This document shows positions 40,042 through 48,866 of a DNA stretch of 64,000 nucleotides, piece after piece. A program made the position numbers and the translations under genes. The notes beneath the pieces are model-generated. The model was not told the DNA's origin, ran no database searches, and saw nothing but the letters and a program-made list of their open reading frames with translations. The stretch covers positions 1 through 64,000 of the forward strand of contig JACOEM010000008.1 of NCBI GenBank assembly GCA_024998565.1. Reading direction: 5' to 3'. The DNA is from Nitrospira sp. Its GTDB lineage: Bacteria > Nitrospirota > Nitrospiria > Nitrospirales > Nitrospiraceae. The stretch's first letter is position 1, and each line of letters begins with the position of its first letter.

Positions 40042-41505
40042 CTAGCAGGCCTTTCGTGCGACCCGTCGCATTCCCGTCACGGCTTCCACGACCTGTTCCA
40101 TGCGCATACCCCGCGAAGCCTTGACCAGCACCACGTCGCCTTGCCGAACCATCCGCGCCAGGGCCGCGGCTGCCGCCGGCGCATCGGGCAATTCCGTGAT
40201 GTGGTCGGACGCCATCCCGGCCTGCCGGGCGCCTTCGGCCAACTCTCGGCCCAATACGCCGCAAGCCAGCAGATGTCCGATCCCTTGCGAGGCCAGAAAC
40301 GCCCCCACTTCCCGATGCATCCGCTTGCTGTCCGTGCCCAGCTCCAGCATGTCGCCCAGCGCCGCAATCGACCGTTTTCCCCGGCCGAGCTCCGCCAGCA
40401 GTTGGACGGCCGCTTTCATCGAGGCCGGATTCGCGTTGTAGCAATCGTTGATCACCTGCACCCCGTGGGAGAGGCTGATCTGCGATCTCATCGCGGCCGG
40501 ACGAAACTTCGCCAGCCCCTCGGCGATGGCCGTTCCCGATAACCCCAACGCATACCCGACCGCAGCCGCCGCGAGGGCATTGCTCACATTGTGTTGCCCC
40601 TGCGTCCGGATGCGAATTTCCGTCTGACGACTCTTTCCCGGCACCACCAGGCCGAACACCGTTCCGCCTTTTTCATCGACCCGGATATTGGCCGCGCGAA
40701 TGGCGGCTTTGGGAGACACCCCAAAGGCCACGACCCGGCACTGCGCACGGGCCGCAAGATAGTCAAAATATTCATCGTCGGCGTTCAACACCACCGCTCC
40801 GTCCTGAGGCAAATGGTCGAGCAACTCAGCCTTGGCCTGCGCGGACCCTTCCATACTGCCGAAAAACTCCAAATGGTCCGGGCCGATGTTGGTGATCACG
40901 CCGATCGTCGGCCTCGCGATTTCGCATAGCCGGGTGGTCTGCCCCTGCTGATCCACCCCCATTTCAATGACGGCAGCCTGATGGCGAGGCGCCAATTGAA
41001 ACAGGGTCTGCGGGACGCCGATTCGATTATTGAGATTGCCCTCGGTCTTGAGCGTTTTCCAGCGCTGTGCCACCACCTGGGCGACCATTTCTTTCGTCGT
41101 CGTCTTGCCGTTGCTCCCCGTAATGGCAATGACCGGGATGGGAAACCGGTTGCGATAGTGCGTGGCCAGGCGTTGGTAGGCCTCAAGCGTATCTCTTACC
41201 CCGAGCAGCATGGGCACGCCGGCACGTTTCGGCGCCGGAGGTAAGCGATAGTCCGCCTGCACGATGGCACAGACCGCCCCCTGGGCCAACACCTTCGGCA
41301 CGAAGGTATGCGCGTCAAACCGCTCGCCCTGGAAGGCGATGAAGAGATCGCCTTTGCGCACCACCCGCGAATCGGTCACCACACGACGAATGCGTTGTTT
41401 CAAATCCTGAGGCGTGACGCCGGCCGGCGGCCTGACACTCAAGACCTCGCAGATTTCCTCGACCGTAAACAGCGCCATCACACCGCGATTCCCATGCTCC
41501 CGCAT
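40042..41505 (-). CDS. murF: UDP-MurNAc-tripeptide D-alanyl-D-alanine ligase
   Basis: Adds D-Ala-D-Ala to complete the stem pentapeptide. ATP loop AITGSNGKTTTKEMVA and INDCYNANPASMKAAV are characteristic. 487 residues from ATG 41505, chosen because GAGGA is spaced six bases upstream; the second ATG (41478, MALFTVEEICEV) aligns better with some relatives but has a poorer ribosome-binding site. Confidence 0.95.
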   Translation of the reverse strand: MREHGNRGVMALFTVEEICEVLSVRPPAGVTPQDLKQRIRRVVTDSRVVRKGDLFIAFQGERFDAHTFVPKVLAQGAVCAIVQADYRLPPAPKRAGVPMLLGVRDTLEAYQRLATHYRNRFPIPVIAITGSNGKTTTKEMVAQVVAQRWKTLKTEGNLNNRIGVPQTLFQLAPRHQAAVIEMGVDQQGQTTRLCEIARPTIGVITNIGPDHLEFFGSMEGSAQAKAELLDHLPQDGAVVLNADDEYFDYLAARAQCRVVAFGVSPKAAIRAANIRVDEKGGTVFGLVVPGKSRQTEIRIRTQGQHNVSNALAAAAVGYALGLSGTAIAEGLAKFRPAAMRSQISLSHGVQVINDCYNANPASMKAAVQLLAELGRGKRSIAALGDMLELGTDSKRMHREVGAFLASQGIGHLLACGVLGRELAEGARQAGMASDHITELPDAPAAAAALARMVRQGDVVLVKASRGMRMEQVVEAVTGMRRVARKAC

Positions 41506-41523
41506 GCGTTTCCTCGCTCAGGC

Positions 41524-43032
41524 TCAGGCTCCGGATCGGAGCGCCTCGATCGTGGCGCGCGCGACTTCCCGATCGTCGAAGTGATGTTTCGTGGTTCCCA
41601 CGATCTGGTAATCTTCGTGCCCCTTCCCCGCGATCAACACCATATCCCCCGGCTTCGCCTCACGAATGGCAGCCTCGATGGCCTCCCCACGATCCGCAAC
41701 CATGCGATACCGCACATGACCCCGGTCCGCCAGCGCTTCTTTGACTCCGACCTCGACCTCGCGCAGGATCGCCGCAGGATCTTCGGTACGCGGGTTATCC
41801 GATGTCAGGATCACCACATCACTATACTGCACGGCGGCCCGCCCCATTTTAGGGCGCTTGGTCCGGTCACGGTCCCCGCCGCACCCGAAGACAGTGATGA
41901 TGCGCCCCGTGCGAAGCGCCTGGGCTGCGGTCAACAACCGAACCAGCGCGTCTTCGGTATGCGCATAGTCCACCACCACGGAAAAGTTCTGACCGGCTTC
42001 GACGAGTTCGAATCGCCCCGGCACGTTCGTGACCGTCTCGACGGCAGATCGGACTTGATCGAGCGTCAGCCCTTCATGCAACACCACTCCGATGGCAGCC
42101 AGAAGGTTCGAGACATTGTGCTCTCCGACCAGACGGCTCTTGATCTGGCAGATTCCGACAGGACTGCGCAACGTAAAACTGGTGCCGGCCGGCGAGAGGC
42201 TCACGCCCTCGGCGTAAATATCGGCCTCCCGGTGCAAGCCGTAGGTCCAGACCGGAACGGTGCAAGCCGCACGAATCCGCGCGCCCCATGGATCGTCCAC
42301 ATTGATGATTGCGCGCTTCCGCTGCTTCACCGCGCCCGCCTTTCCCAACTCGACAAAAAGTTTCAGCTTCGCCTGGAAATACCGTTCCATGTCGAGATGA
42401 AAGTCGAGGTGGTCCTGCGTGAGATTCGTAAAGACGGCGACGTCGAACTCGGATCCGGCCGTCCGATCCAAGGCCAGCGCATGCGACGAGACCTCCATCA
42501 CCACCGTATCCAACCTTGCATCGCGCATTCGTGCAAATAATTTCTGTAACTCCAACGCGCCCGGCGTCGTGTGCGATGCCGGAATCGACTCCTTCCCGAC
42601 GAGATAAGCGACCGTCCCGATGAGGCCGACCCGGCGCTGTGCGGCCTCCAGCATGGTCTTGACGACATAGGTCGTGGTGGTCTTTCCATTGGTACCCGTC
42701 ACGCCGATCATCCGTAACGAGGATGACGGATCTCCGTAGAACCGGCTGCCGAGAATCCCGAGCGCGGCGCGCGAGTCCTCCACACGGACGCAGGGAATCG
42801 CACCGACATTGTCGTTTCGTTGCACCACGACAGCCGCCGCGCCTGCAGCAACCACCCGGTCCATAAACTGATGACCATCGACGCGCTCCCCAGGCACAGC
42901 GACGAAGAGCGACCCGGGGCCCACGGTTCGGGAATCATCAGTCAGGTCGGCAATGGTCACGCGCTGGTCTCCGTTCCGTTCCAGCACTCCGAGGCGCCCG
43001 TGTATCGGACTGATCAATTCATCGAGTGTCAT
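41524..43032 (-). CDS. murE: UDP-MurNAc-L-Ala-D-Glu: third-residue amino acid ligase
   Basis: Adds the third amino acid of the stem peptide. ATP loop GVTGTNGKTTTTYVV and the substrate-specificity motif TSDNPRTEDP are visible; the DNPR form is that of meso-diaminopimelate-adding enzymes, as expected for a Gram-negative. 502 residues. The start is at MTLDELISPIHG, one base after the ftsI stop. Confidence 0.95.
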   Translation of the reverse strand: MTLDELISPIHGRLGVLERNGDQRVTIADLTDDSRTVGPGSLFVAVPGERVDGHQFMDRVVAAGAAAVVVQRNDNVGAIPCVRVEDSRAALGILGSRFYGDPSSSLRMIGVTGTNGKTTTTYVVKTMLEAAQRRVGLIGTVAYLVGKESIPASHTTPGALELQKLFARMRDARLDTVVMEVSSHALALDRTAGSEFDVAVFTNLTQDHLDFHLDMERYFQAKLKLFVELGKAGAVKQRKRAIINVDDPWGARIRAACTVPVWTYGLHREADIYAEGVSLSPAGTSFTLRSPVGICQIKSRLVGEHNVSNLLAAIGVVLHEGLTLDQVRSAVETVTNVPGRFELVEAGQNFSVVVDYAHTEDALVRLLTAAQALRTGRIITVFGCGGDRDRTKRPKMGRAAVQYSDVVILTSDNPRTEDPAAILREVEVGVKEALADRGHVRYRMVADRGEAIEAAIREAKPGDMVLIAGKGHEDYQIVGTTKHHFDDREVARATIEALRSGA

Positions 43033-43033
43033 A

Positions 43034-44752
43034 TCAGGATTCAAGGCCGGCCATCGCCAGCTTGACCGGTTCGTCCACCGCCACACCCAGATAATTCAGC
43101 ACCTGCTCGCCGACCCGACGGAATACCGGGGCCGCTACGACGCCCCCCCAACCCTCGCCGCGAGGTTCGTCGATCACGACGATCATCGCCAACCGCGGAT
43201 CTTCCGCCGGCACATACCCGAGAAACGACCCGACCAGCAGCGTGGAAGAGTAGGCGCCGGTGCGGGGATCCACTTTTTGTGCCGTACCGGTCTTACCGGC
43301 CACCCGGAATCCGGGGATCGCTGCTTTCCCTCCGGTGCCGTTCGTCACCACACCCTCGAGCAGCGTCGTCAACGTCCTGGCCGTATCAGCGGAGATGACC
43401 CGCCGTTTCGCTTGCGGCATGGTTTGCGCCACCAACTGTCCCTTCGCATTACGGATCTCGGAGACCACGTGAGGCTTCATCAACACGCCCCCGTTTGCAA
43501 TGGCTGAGATGGCGGTCACCATCTGCAGCGGCGTCACGCCGACCTCCTGCCCCATCGAAATCGAAGCCAGGGAACGCTTGCCCCACTGGCGCGGTCCTCG
43601 CAGCAATCCGGCCGTTTCACCCGGCAAATCAATGCCGGTCTTGTCGCCGAACCCGAACTCCTTGAGGTAGTCGAAGACCCGCCATTCACCCAAGGCCATG
43701 CCGACCTTCGCCGCGCCGATATTGCTCGATTTCTGGATCATCTGCGCAAAGGTCATCCAACCGGATTTTTCGTGATCGTGAATCACGGTATTAGCGATTG
43801 AGAATTGCCCGTTCTCTCCATAGATCATGCTCCCGGGCGTCATCACCTTCTCCTCAAGCGCCGCCGCCGCAATCACCGTCTTCATGGTGGACCCGGGCTC
43901 ATAGGTATCCGTCAACGCGCGATTGCGCCACCGGTCCGGGGCCAGCGCTCCGACCGTGTTGGGGTCGAATCGCGGACTGACCGCCATGGCCAACACGGCC
44001 CCGGTTTTCGGGTCCATCACAATGATCGTGCCTGATTTGGCATTGGATCGGCTCACGGCCTCATCCAGCTCTTTCTCCGCGATGTACTGAATCACTTCAT
44101 CCACAGTGAGGGTCAGGCTGTGCCCGGCCGCTGCGCCTTCCTCATTGAGCCCTTTCGGAAATACGGCACGCCCCAAGGCATCGCGCTGCAAGACCACCGC
44201 CCGCTTCTCGCCACGCAGGTACTGCTCATATCGCAGCTCCACCCCTTCCAATCCACGATCATCCATGCCGGCAAATCCCAGCACGTGCGACAGCAGCGGC
44301 CCCTTGGGATAGAAGCGGCGCCCTTCCATCACAACTCCGACGCCATCGAGGGCCAGGCGCTCAAGCCGCCGCCCCTGCTCCGGTTCCAACTTGCGCGCCA
44401 GCCACACAAAGTGTTTTTCCTGCTTCAGTTTTTTTTCGAGCTCCGTCGCCTTAACGTGCAAGATCGGCGAGAGGTTACGCGCAGTGACGCCCGGATTCCC
44501 GAGAGAAGCCGGAACGCCGAATACGGACGGCACATCCATATTCATCGCCAATACTTTACTGTTTCGATCGTAGATCGTCCCGCGCGCGCCTTCCAGCGTG
44601 ACATTTTTCTGATGCTGCCGATCGGCCTTCACGGTCAGCTCCGCCGACTGCATCACCTGGAGATTCACCAGACGGACAATGACCAGCGCGAACGCGACCC
44701 CCAGCCCGCAGGCCACTACAATACGACGACTGCGAAAAGGGGTCGAAGCCAC
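43034..44752 (-). CDS. ftsI: Septal transpeptidase FtsI (PBP3)
   Basis: 572-residue class B penicillin-binding protein that cross-links septal peptidoglycan. One N-terminal helix (about 11-32), a dimerisation domain starting at RGTIYDRN, and the transpeptidase domain with SxxK STMK (288-291), SxN SSN (342-344) and KTG (487-489). No PASTA domains. It begins at the last base of ftsL. Confidence 0.96.
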   Translation of the reverse strand: MASTPFRSRRIVVACGLGVAFALVIVRLVNLQVMQSAELTVKADRQHQKNVTLEGARGTIYDRNSKVLAMNMDVPSVFGVPASLGNPGVTARNLSPILHVKATELEKKLKQEKHFVWLARKLEPEQGRRLERLALDGVGVVMEGRRFYPKGPLLSHVLGFAGMDDRGLEGVELRYEQYLRGEKRAVVLQRDALGRAVFPKGLNEEGAAAGHSLTLTVDEVIQYIAEKELDEAVSRSNAKSGTIIVMDPKTGAVLAMAVSPRFDPNTVGALAPDRWRNRALTDTYEPGSTMKTVIAAAALEEKVMTPGSMIYGENGQFSIANTVIHDHEKSGWMTFAQMIQKSSNIGAAKVGMALGEWRVFDYLKEFGFGDKTGIDLPGETAGLLRGPRQWGKRSLASISMGQEVGVTPLQMVTAISAIANGGVLMKPHVVSEIRNAKGQLVAQTMPQAKRRVISADTARTLTTLLEGVVTNGTGGKAAIPGFRVAGKTGTAQKVDPRTGAYSSTLLVGSFLGYVPAEDPRLAMIVVIDEPRGEGWGGVVAAPVFRRVGEQVLNYLGVAVDEPVKLAMAGLES

Positions 44753-45084
44753 TATCGCGCTCTCCGCGTGACGATGTTTTTGGCGATCCGCACCTCACCC
44801 TCCGCCACGACCGGATTCGCCGGCGCTTCCGGCTCGATGTTGATGACGACGACCTGGCCCTTTTCCGGCTGCATCATCCCCAACTTGTCGCTAGCCAGAC
44901 GCGCAATCCGCTCAGGTGCCGTGAGGCCGGAGAGCTTCACGCGTAATTCATCGCGCTCGCGCTCGAGGAGGACCTTCTGCGCCTTCAGCCGTTCGATGTG
45001 GTAGCCGATGCGGACGATGTCCACCCGCTCCCACACAAAGAGCAACACCAGCGATGTGACCGCGGCAAATGCGACGGCTTTCAT
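44752..45084 (-). CDS. ftsL: Cell division protein FtsL
   Basis: 110-residue bitopic protein with an N-terminal helix (AVAFAAVTSLVLLFVW) followed by a short coiled coil (IERLKAQKVLLERERDEL), the FtsL pattern. Sequence conservation is low in this family, so the identification relies on size, topology and position between rsmH and ftsI, with which it overlaps by four and one bases. Confidence 0.88.
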   Translation of the reverse strand: MKAVAFAAVTSLVLLFVWERVDIVRIGYHIERLKAQKVLLERERDELRVKLSGLTAPERIARLASDKLGMMQPEKGQVVVINIEPEAPANPVVAEGEVRIAKNIVTRRAR

Positions 45085-46010
45085 TTCACATACTCCTTGG
45101 AGATCCGCTCCACGACTCGCAACTTTGCGCTCCGTGACCGCGGGTTTCGGCTACGCTCGTTTTCCGAGGCGATGACCGGTTTTTTCGTCAACACCCTCAC
45201 CGACGCTTCGGGGCCGTTCGCCAGCGCCCGAAACGTATGCTTCACGATCCTGTCTTCGAGCGAATGAAACGAGACGGCACAGACACGCCCGCCCGGCGCC
45301 AGAATGTCCACCGCATCACGGAGCGCCGGCTCTAACACGTCCAACTCACGATTCACGGCAATTCGCAACGCCTGAAAGGTGCGTGTGGCACAATGAATGC
45401 GTCCGTGCCGATACGAAGCCGGCACCGCGCGCTCCACCACCGCCGCCAACTGCCAGGTTGTTCCGATCACCCCCTGCATCCGGGCCTGCACGATCGCGCG
45501 GGCAATTCGGCGCGAGTATCGCTCCTCACCAAGCTGATAGATCAGATCGGCCAACTCGGTCTCGGGCAGATCACGAACCAGATCCGCAGCCGTGCGTCCT
45601 TCGCGCTGATCCATGCGCATATCCAGCGGGCCGTCTTCCCGAAAACTGAAACCTCGCTCCGCACGATCGAGCTGGGGCGAGGAGACACCCAGATCGAAAA
45701 TCACGCCATCCACGCGCGACACCCCGCTCCCACCGATCAACGCTTTCAGGTCGCAGAAATTTCCATGTCGGAAATGCACTCGATGCGCGACCTCTCGCAG
45801 ACGCATTTGTGACTCCGCGAGCGCCGCAGCATCGCGATCAATTCCCACAAGGATGCCATCTGGAGCGGAGCGATCGAGGAGGCGAGCAGCGAGCCCTGCA
45901 TATCCAAGAGTGCAGTCCACGTAAACACCACCTGGTTTACACTGCAACCAGAACAAGATCTCTTCGACTAAAACCGGCTCATGGGAATCGCGAGCAGAAT
46001 CTATTTCCAT
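45081..46010 (-). CDS. rsmH: 16S rRNA (cytosine-1402-N4)-methyltransferase
   Basis: Methylates C1402 of 16S rRNA with S-adenosylmethionine. HEPVLVEEILFWL, YVDCTLGYAGLAARLL (SAM site), ILVGIDRDAAAL and VSFHSLEDRIVKHTF are diagnostic. About 309 residues from ATG 46010. In-frame ATGs at 46034 and 46058 exist; 46034 lies almost exactly at the predicted transcript start, so leaderless initiation there is possible. First gene of the dcw cluster here; mraZ, usually just upstream, is absent. Confidence 0.94.
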   Translation of the reverse strand: MEIDSARDSHEPVLVEEILFWLQCKPGGVYVDCTLGYAGLAARLLDRSAPDGILVGIDRDAAALAESQMRLREVAHRVHFRHGNFCDLKALIGGSGVSRVDGVIFDLGVSSPQLDRAERGFSFREDGPLDMRMDQREGRTAADLVRDLPETELADLIYQLGEERYSRRIARAIVQARMQGVIGTTWQLAAVVERAVPASYRHGRIHCATRTFQALRIAVNRELDVLEPALRDAVDILAPGGRVCAVSFHSLEDRIVKHTFRALANGPEASVRVLTKKPVIASENERSRNPRSRSAKLRVVERISKEYVK

Positions 46011-46014
46011 TTCC

Positions 46015-46029
46015 ACCCACTTCACCCCA
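46015..46029 (-). promoter_or_regulatory. MraZ-box-like TGGG direct repeats
   Basis: On the minus strand TGGGG (46025-46029) and TGGGT (46015-46019) are ten bases apart, with a weaker TGGAA (46005-46009) at the next interval. MraZ is known to bind TGGGN repeats separated by five bases upstream of dcw operons. No mraZ gene is in the window. Confidence 0.4.
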
Positions 46030-46033
46030 CTCA

Positions 46034-46054
46034 TTGGGTGGAGTATACACCCAA
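46034..46054. promoter_or_regulatory. Inverted repeat over the rsmH -10 element
   Basis: TTGGGTG and CACCCAA arms of seven bases flank a seven-base centre (GAGTATA) that contains the -10 element. A protein bound here would block RNA polymerase, so it is a candidate operator for the dcw cluster. Confidence 0.45.
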
Positions 46055-46069
46055 CCAAATGGCTGTCAA
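46042..46069 (-). promoter_or_regulatory. Promoter of the dcw cluster
   Basis: TTGACA (46064-46069) is a perfect -35 and TATACT (46042-46047) a near-perfect -10, with 16 bases between. Transcription would begin near 46035, about 25 bases before the rsmH ATG at 46010. It is the strongest sigma-70-like promoter seen in the window and probably drives rsmH through divIVA. Confidence 0.7.
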
Positions 46070-46106
46070 CAGAATTAACCCCTATTTATCAAGAATATTG
46101 TTCAGT

Positions 46107-46122
46107 TTAGACACATGTCTAA
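46107..46122. promoter_or_regulatory. 16-base palindrome upstream of the dcw promoter
   Basis: TTAGACA and TGTCTAA are perfect seven-base arms around a two-base centre. It lies about 80 bases upstream of the predicted transcript start, an activator-like distance. The protein that would bind it is not recognised. Confidence 0.45.
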
Positions 46123-46145
46123 TTTGGCCGGAATTTGCGGGAAAG

Positions 46146-46165
46146 TTATCCACATTTGTGGATAA
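46146..46165. promoter_or_regulatory. Inverted pair of consensus DnaA boxes
   Basis: TTATCCACA (46146-46154), two bases, then TGTGGATAA (46157-46165): two perfect copies of the classical DnaA 9-mer facing each other. A third weaker match, TGTGGGAAA, is at 46169-46177. It lies about 110-130 bases upstream of the dcw transcript start. Confidence 0.55.
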
Positions 46166-46258
46166 GTCTGTGGGAAACTCGCCCACCTTGAAATGATTTT
46201 TGAACACGTTTCTACCAGGAAAAAGCGGGGACTATCAAAAAATCAGATGGATGAAATA

Positions 46259-46294
46259 CCTGCATTTCGATGGTCACGCTCGCCGAAATGCAGG
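46259..46294 (-). terminator. Terminator downstream of asnS
   Basis: CCTGCATTTCG (46259-46269) pairs perfectly over 11 bases with CGAAATGCAGG (46284-46294). On the minus strand a six-T run follows at 46235-46240, about 18 bases beyond the stem. It starts 22 bases after the asnS stop. Confidence 0.6.
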
Positions 46295-46316
46295 CAGAAA
46301 CGGAGGGGGCTCGCTG

Positions 46317-47609
46317 CTATGGGTAGAGTCGATACAACATCCTGGGAAAGGGAATCGTTTCCCGCACATGATCGAGGCCGCAAATCCAGGCCACGGCGCG
46401 CTCAATACCCATTCCAAACCCCGCGTGAGGAACCGAGCCGTACCGACGGAGATCGAGATACCATTGAAACGCCTCAACCGGAAGATGATGCTCCTGAATA
46501 CGCGCCAAAAGTTTTTCGTAAGAATGGATGCGCTGGCCGCCGCCGATGATTTCTCCATAGCCCTCCGGCGCCAACACATCCATACAGAGCGCCAGATCAG
46601 GCCGCTCCGGATCCGTCTCCATATAAAATGCTTTCAAGGCCGCAGGATATCGATGCACAATGACAGGCCGGTCGAATTCATTGGAAAGAATGGTCTCATC
46701 ATCGGCGCCAAAATCGTCACCAGGCTTCGCGGGATTGCCTTTCCGCTGCAGAATAGCGATGGCCTCTTCGTAGGTAATGCGAGGGAACGGCGCCGTCACA
46801 CGCTCCAGCTTCGCGAGATCCCGTTCCAGCAGAAGCAATTCGGCGCGACGACTCTTCAGCACCGCTGCCACAATATGGGAGAGGAACTGTTCAGCCAAAT
46901 CCATCATATCGGGCAATTGCGCAAAGGCCACCTCCGGCTCCACCATCCAAAACTCCATCAAATGCCGTCGCGTCTTGGACTTTTCTGCGCGAAAGGTCGG
47001 ACCAAAACAATACACTTTGCCGAATGCCGCAGCGGTGGCCTCACTATAGAGTTGCCCGCTCTGGGTCAAATAGGCCGTCTCATCAAAGTACTGCGTTTGA
47101 AATAAGGTGGTCGTGCCCTCACAGGCATTCGGCGTGAAAATCGGCGCATCGACCAGCGTAAAACCGTGATCGTCGAAAAAATTCCGGCAGGCTCGAATAA
47201 TTTCATGGCGAATGCGGAGCACGGCATGCTGTCGGCTGGAGCGCAGCCAGAGATGGCGATGCTCCATCAAGAATCCCGTGCCGTGTTCTTTCGGTTGGAT
47301 GGGAAAAGGCTCCGCTACCTGCAACACTTCAAGACGAAGCACGTCGAGCTCATACCCGCCCGGCGCACGCGCATCCTGCCGTAACGTGCCGGTGAGGACG
47401 AGACTGGACTCCTGAGTGAGTTCCGCCGATCGAGCAAACTGCGCCTCACCCACCGTCGCCTTGCTCACGACCGCCTGAATGTCCCCGGTTCCATCCCGAA
47501 CGGTCAGAAAATGGAGTTTTCCCTTGTCACGGCGGCTCCGGAGCCATCCTCGAATCGTCACTTCCTGCCCGGCATGGGCGGCGGCTTCATCGATGTACAT
47601 CACAGGCAT
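46317..47609 (-). CDS. asnS: Asparaginyl-tRNA synthetase
   Basis: Class II synthetase that charges tRNA-Asn. An N-terminal OB-fold ([19 protein letters not shown]) is followed by the catalytic core with [11 protein letters not shown], where the serine-glycine form separates AsnRS from Asp[23 protein letters not shown] (motif 2; [11 protein letters not shown] is the key part) and [15 protein letters not shown] (motif 3). 430 residues. Ends just before a strong hairpin. Confidence 0.95.
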   Translation of the reverse strand: MPVMYIDEAAAHAGQEVTIRGWLRSRRDKGKLHFLTVRDGTGDIQAVVSKATVGEAQFARSAELTQESSLVLTGTLRQDARAPGGYELDVLRLEVLQVAEPFPIQPKEHGTGFLMEHRHLWLRSSRQHAVLRIRHEIIRACRNFFDDHGFTLVDAPIFTPNACEGTTTLFQTQYFDETAYLTQSGQLYSEATAAAFGKVYCFGPTFRAEKSKTRRHLMEFWMVEPEVAFAQLPDMMDLAEQFLSHIVAAVLKSRRAELLLLERDLAKLERVTAPFPRITYEEAIAILQRKGNPAKPGDDFGADDETILSNEFDRPVIVHRYPAALKAFYMETDPERPDLALCMDVLAPEGYGEIIGGGQRIHSYEKLLARIQEHHLPVEAFQWYLDLRRYGSVPHAGFGMGIERAVAWICGLDHVRETIPFPRMLYRLYP

Positions 47610-47744
47610 AGGACATCCTATTCAGATAGAGGTGTGCCGAAGAGGCCTATGGCCGGAGGGTAACGAACAGTTACGGGCTTTTCAAGCGCATCACAAATCC
47701 CCCCTTTCGTTGACACAATGTCATACCAGGGGCATCATCGCATC

Positions 47745-48839
47745 ATGATGCACACCATAATGCTCCACCATCCCCGATCACTCACACCGCTGCTCACCGC
47801 GCTTCTTCTGTTGGGCCTGCTGCCCTCCGCACTGGCAGGGGAATTCCGAACCGACAACCCGTTAAACCGGCCCGGGAAAATCTATTGGTGCCCGGACCGC
47901 ACGGCAGACAAGCGGATCACCGCCACTCCCGATGCAGGCTGCACGGCTCTGTACGATGAGGAACGCGACGCGAAAAAACCGGAGAAGCCGGACCCGGCTG
48001 ATCATGACGCCTCCACTCCGAAGGAGCCGCTCAAGATTGTTGATATCCAGAATGAAGCGTCGAAGTTTACCCGCGAATATCGAGAATTTCTGGAATGCTG
48101 CGCCGGCGAGTTCGATTCCATCGAACGGATCGACGAACTCCTGGAACAGTCCAACCACATCCTGATGTCGGTGCAACAAAAAGGCATCTACAACAGTACG
48201 GGCTTCGGCGTGGGAAGCGGGGCAGGAGGGCTCGGCGGCGGCCCTGGGCAATCGCCGAAGCTCGGCACCTTTGCCCGCCAGTGGACACTCAGCGAGATCG
48301 TCGGAACCGTCGCCATCGCTCGGGACGACCTCATGAAAATCAAGACGCGCATCAAGGCGCTTGGAGAGCGATTCGAGAAGCTCGATTCATTGGACTATGA
48401 GCAGCGCGGGAGAGAAGCGCGGCGCATCGATGAGGAACGCGAAGCCATTGCTCATGACGTTCGAGCCAAGAGGCCACCGGCCTCAGCACCGACAGGCATG
48501 GACATCCAGGACACCACCATCCCGACCAGGATCGGCGGAGACATCGAGAACACCCATTTGAATCGATCCCTCAATCCAAGCTTCGGCGCCGACATCGGAG
48601 CCACAGTCTCGCCGTACAGCAACGTCAACGAATCTCTGCGACCCCGCAGAGGGGAAGATCTCAAAGACAGTAATTTGCCGGACCGGGTGGGCACTCACAC
48701 CCAGGACACCACCCTGCCGAATGCATTCGGCTTTGACATCAATTCAGCAGAGAACGTCGAACGCTCGTCGTCGGTGCAGACACGGGGCGTCGGCGCCGAA
48801 ATCGGCGACTCCTCCCTCAATAACCAGTCCCGCCGGTAG
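47745..48839 (+). CDS. Secreted protein with degenerate C-terminal repeats
   Basis: About 364 residues. A signal peptide (SLTPLLTALLLLGLLPSALA) is cleaved near residue 31. The middle (about 95-240) is helical and charged, with a Gly-rich insert GVGSGAGGLGGGPG. The last 120 residues are about seven loose repeats of an xDIxDTxLPxRxG pattern, for example GMDIQDTTIPTRIGG, GEDLKDSNLPDRVG and GAEIGDSSLNNQ. ATGs at 47718, 47745 and 47748 are possible; the signal starts best from 47745 or 47748. Unknown function; probably periplasmic or surface located. Confidence 0.65.
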   Translation: MMHTIMLHHPRSLTPLLTALLLLGLLPSALAGEFRTDNPLNRPGKIYWCPDRTADKRITATPDAGCTALYDEERDAKKPEKPDPADHDASTPKEPLKIVDIQNEASKFTREYREFLECCAGEFDSIERIDELLEQSNHILMSVQQKGIYNSTGFGVGSGAGGLGGGPGQSPKLGTFARQWTLSEIVGTVAIARDDLMKIKTRIKALGERFEKLDSLDYEQRGREARRIDEEREAIAHDVRAKRPPASAPTGMDIQDTTIPTRIGGDIENTHLNRSLNPSFGADIGATVSPYSNVNESLRPRRGEDLKDSNLPDRVGTHTQDTTLPNAFGFDINSAENVERSSSVQTRGVGAEIGDSSLNNQSRR

Positions 48840-48866
48840 ACTCGTGCGGGCCGAATCTACACCCGG

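Larger units (their letters stand above)
46011..46316. other. Intergenic regulatory region between asnS and the dcw cluster
   Basis: No gene fits in these 306 bases. In order from asnS they hold a terminator hairpin (46259-46294), a paired DnaA-box palindrome (46146-46165), a 16-base palindrome (46107-46122), a strong promoter (46042-46069), an inverted repeat over the -10 (46034-46054) and spaced TGGG repeats up to the rsmH start. Confidence 0.7.

Noticed and set aside
41308-42540. 410-codon plus-strand frame opposite murE/murF
   Set aside because: Crosses two well-identified genes in antisense and has no recognisable domain.
46011-46316. Replication origin at the DnaA boxes
   Set aside because: Only two or three boxes, no clear unwinding element and no dnaA, dnaN or gidA nearby; a regulatory site fits better.
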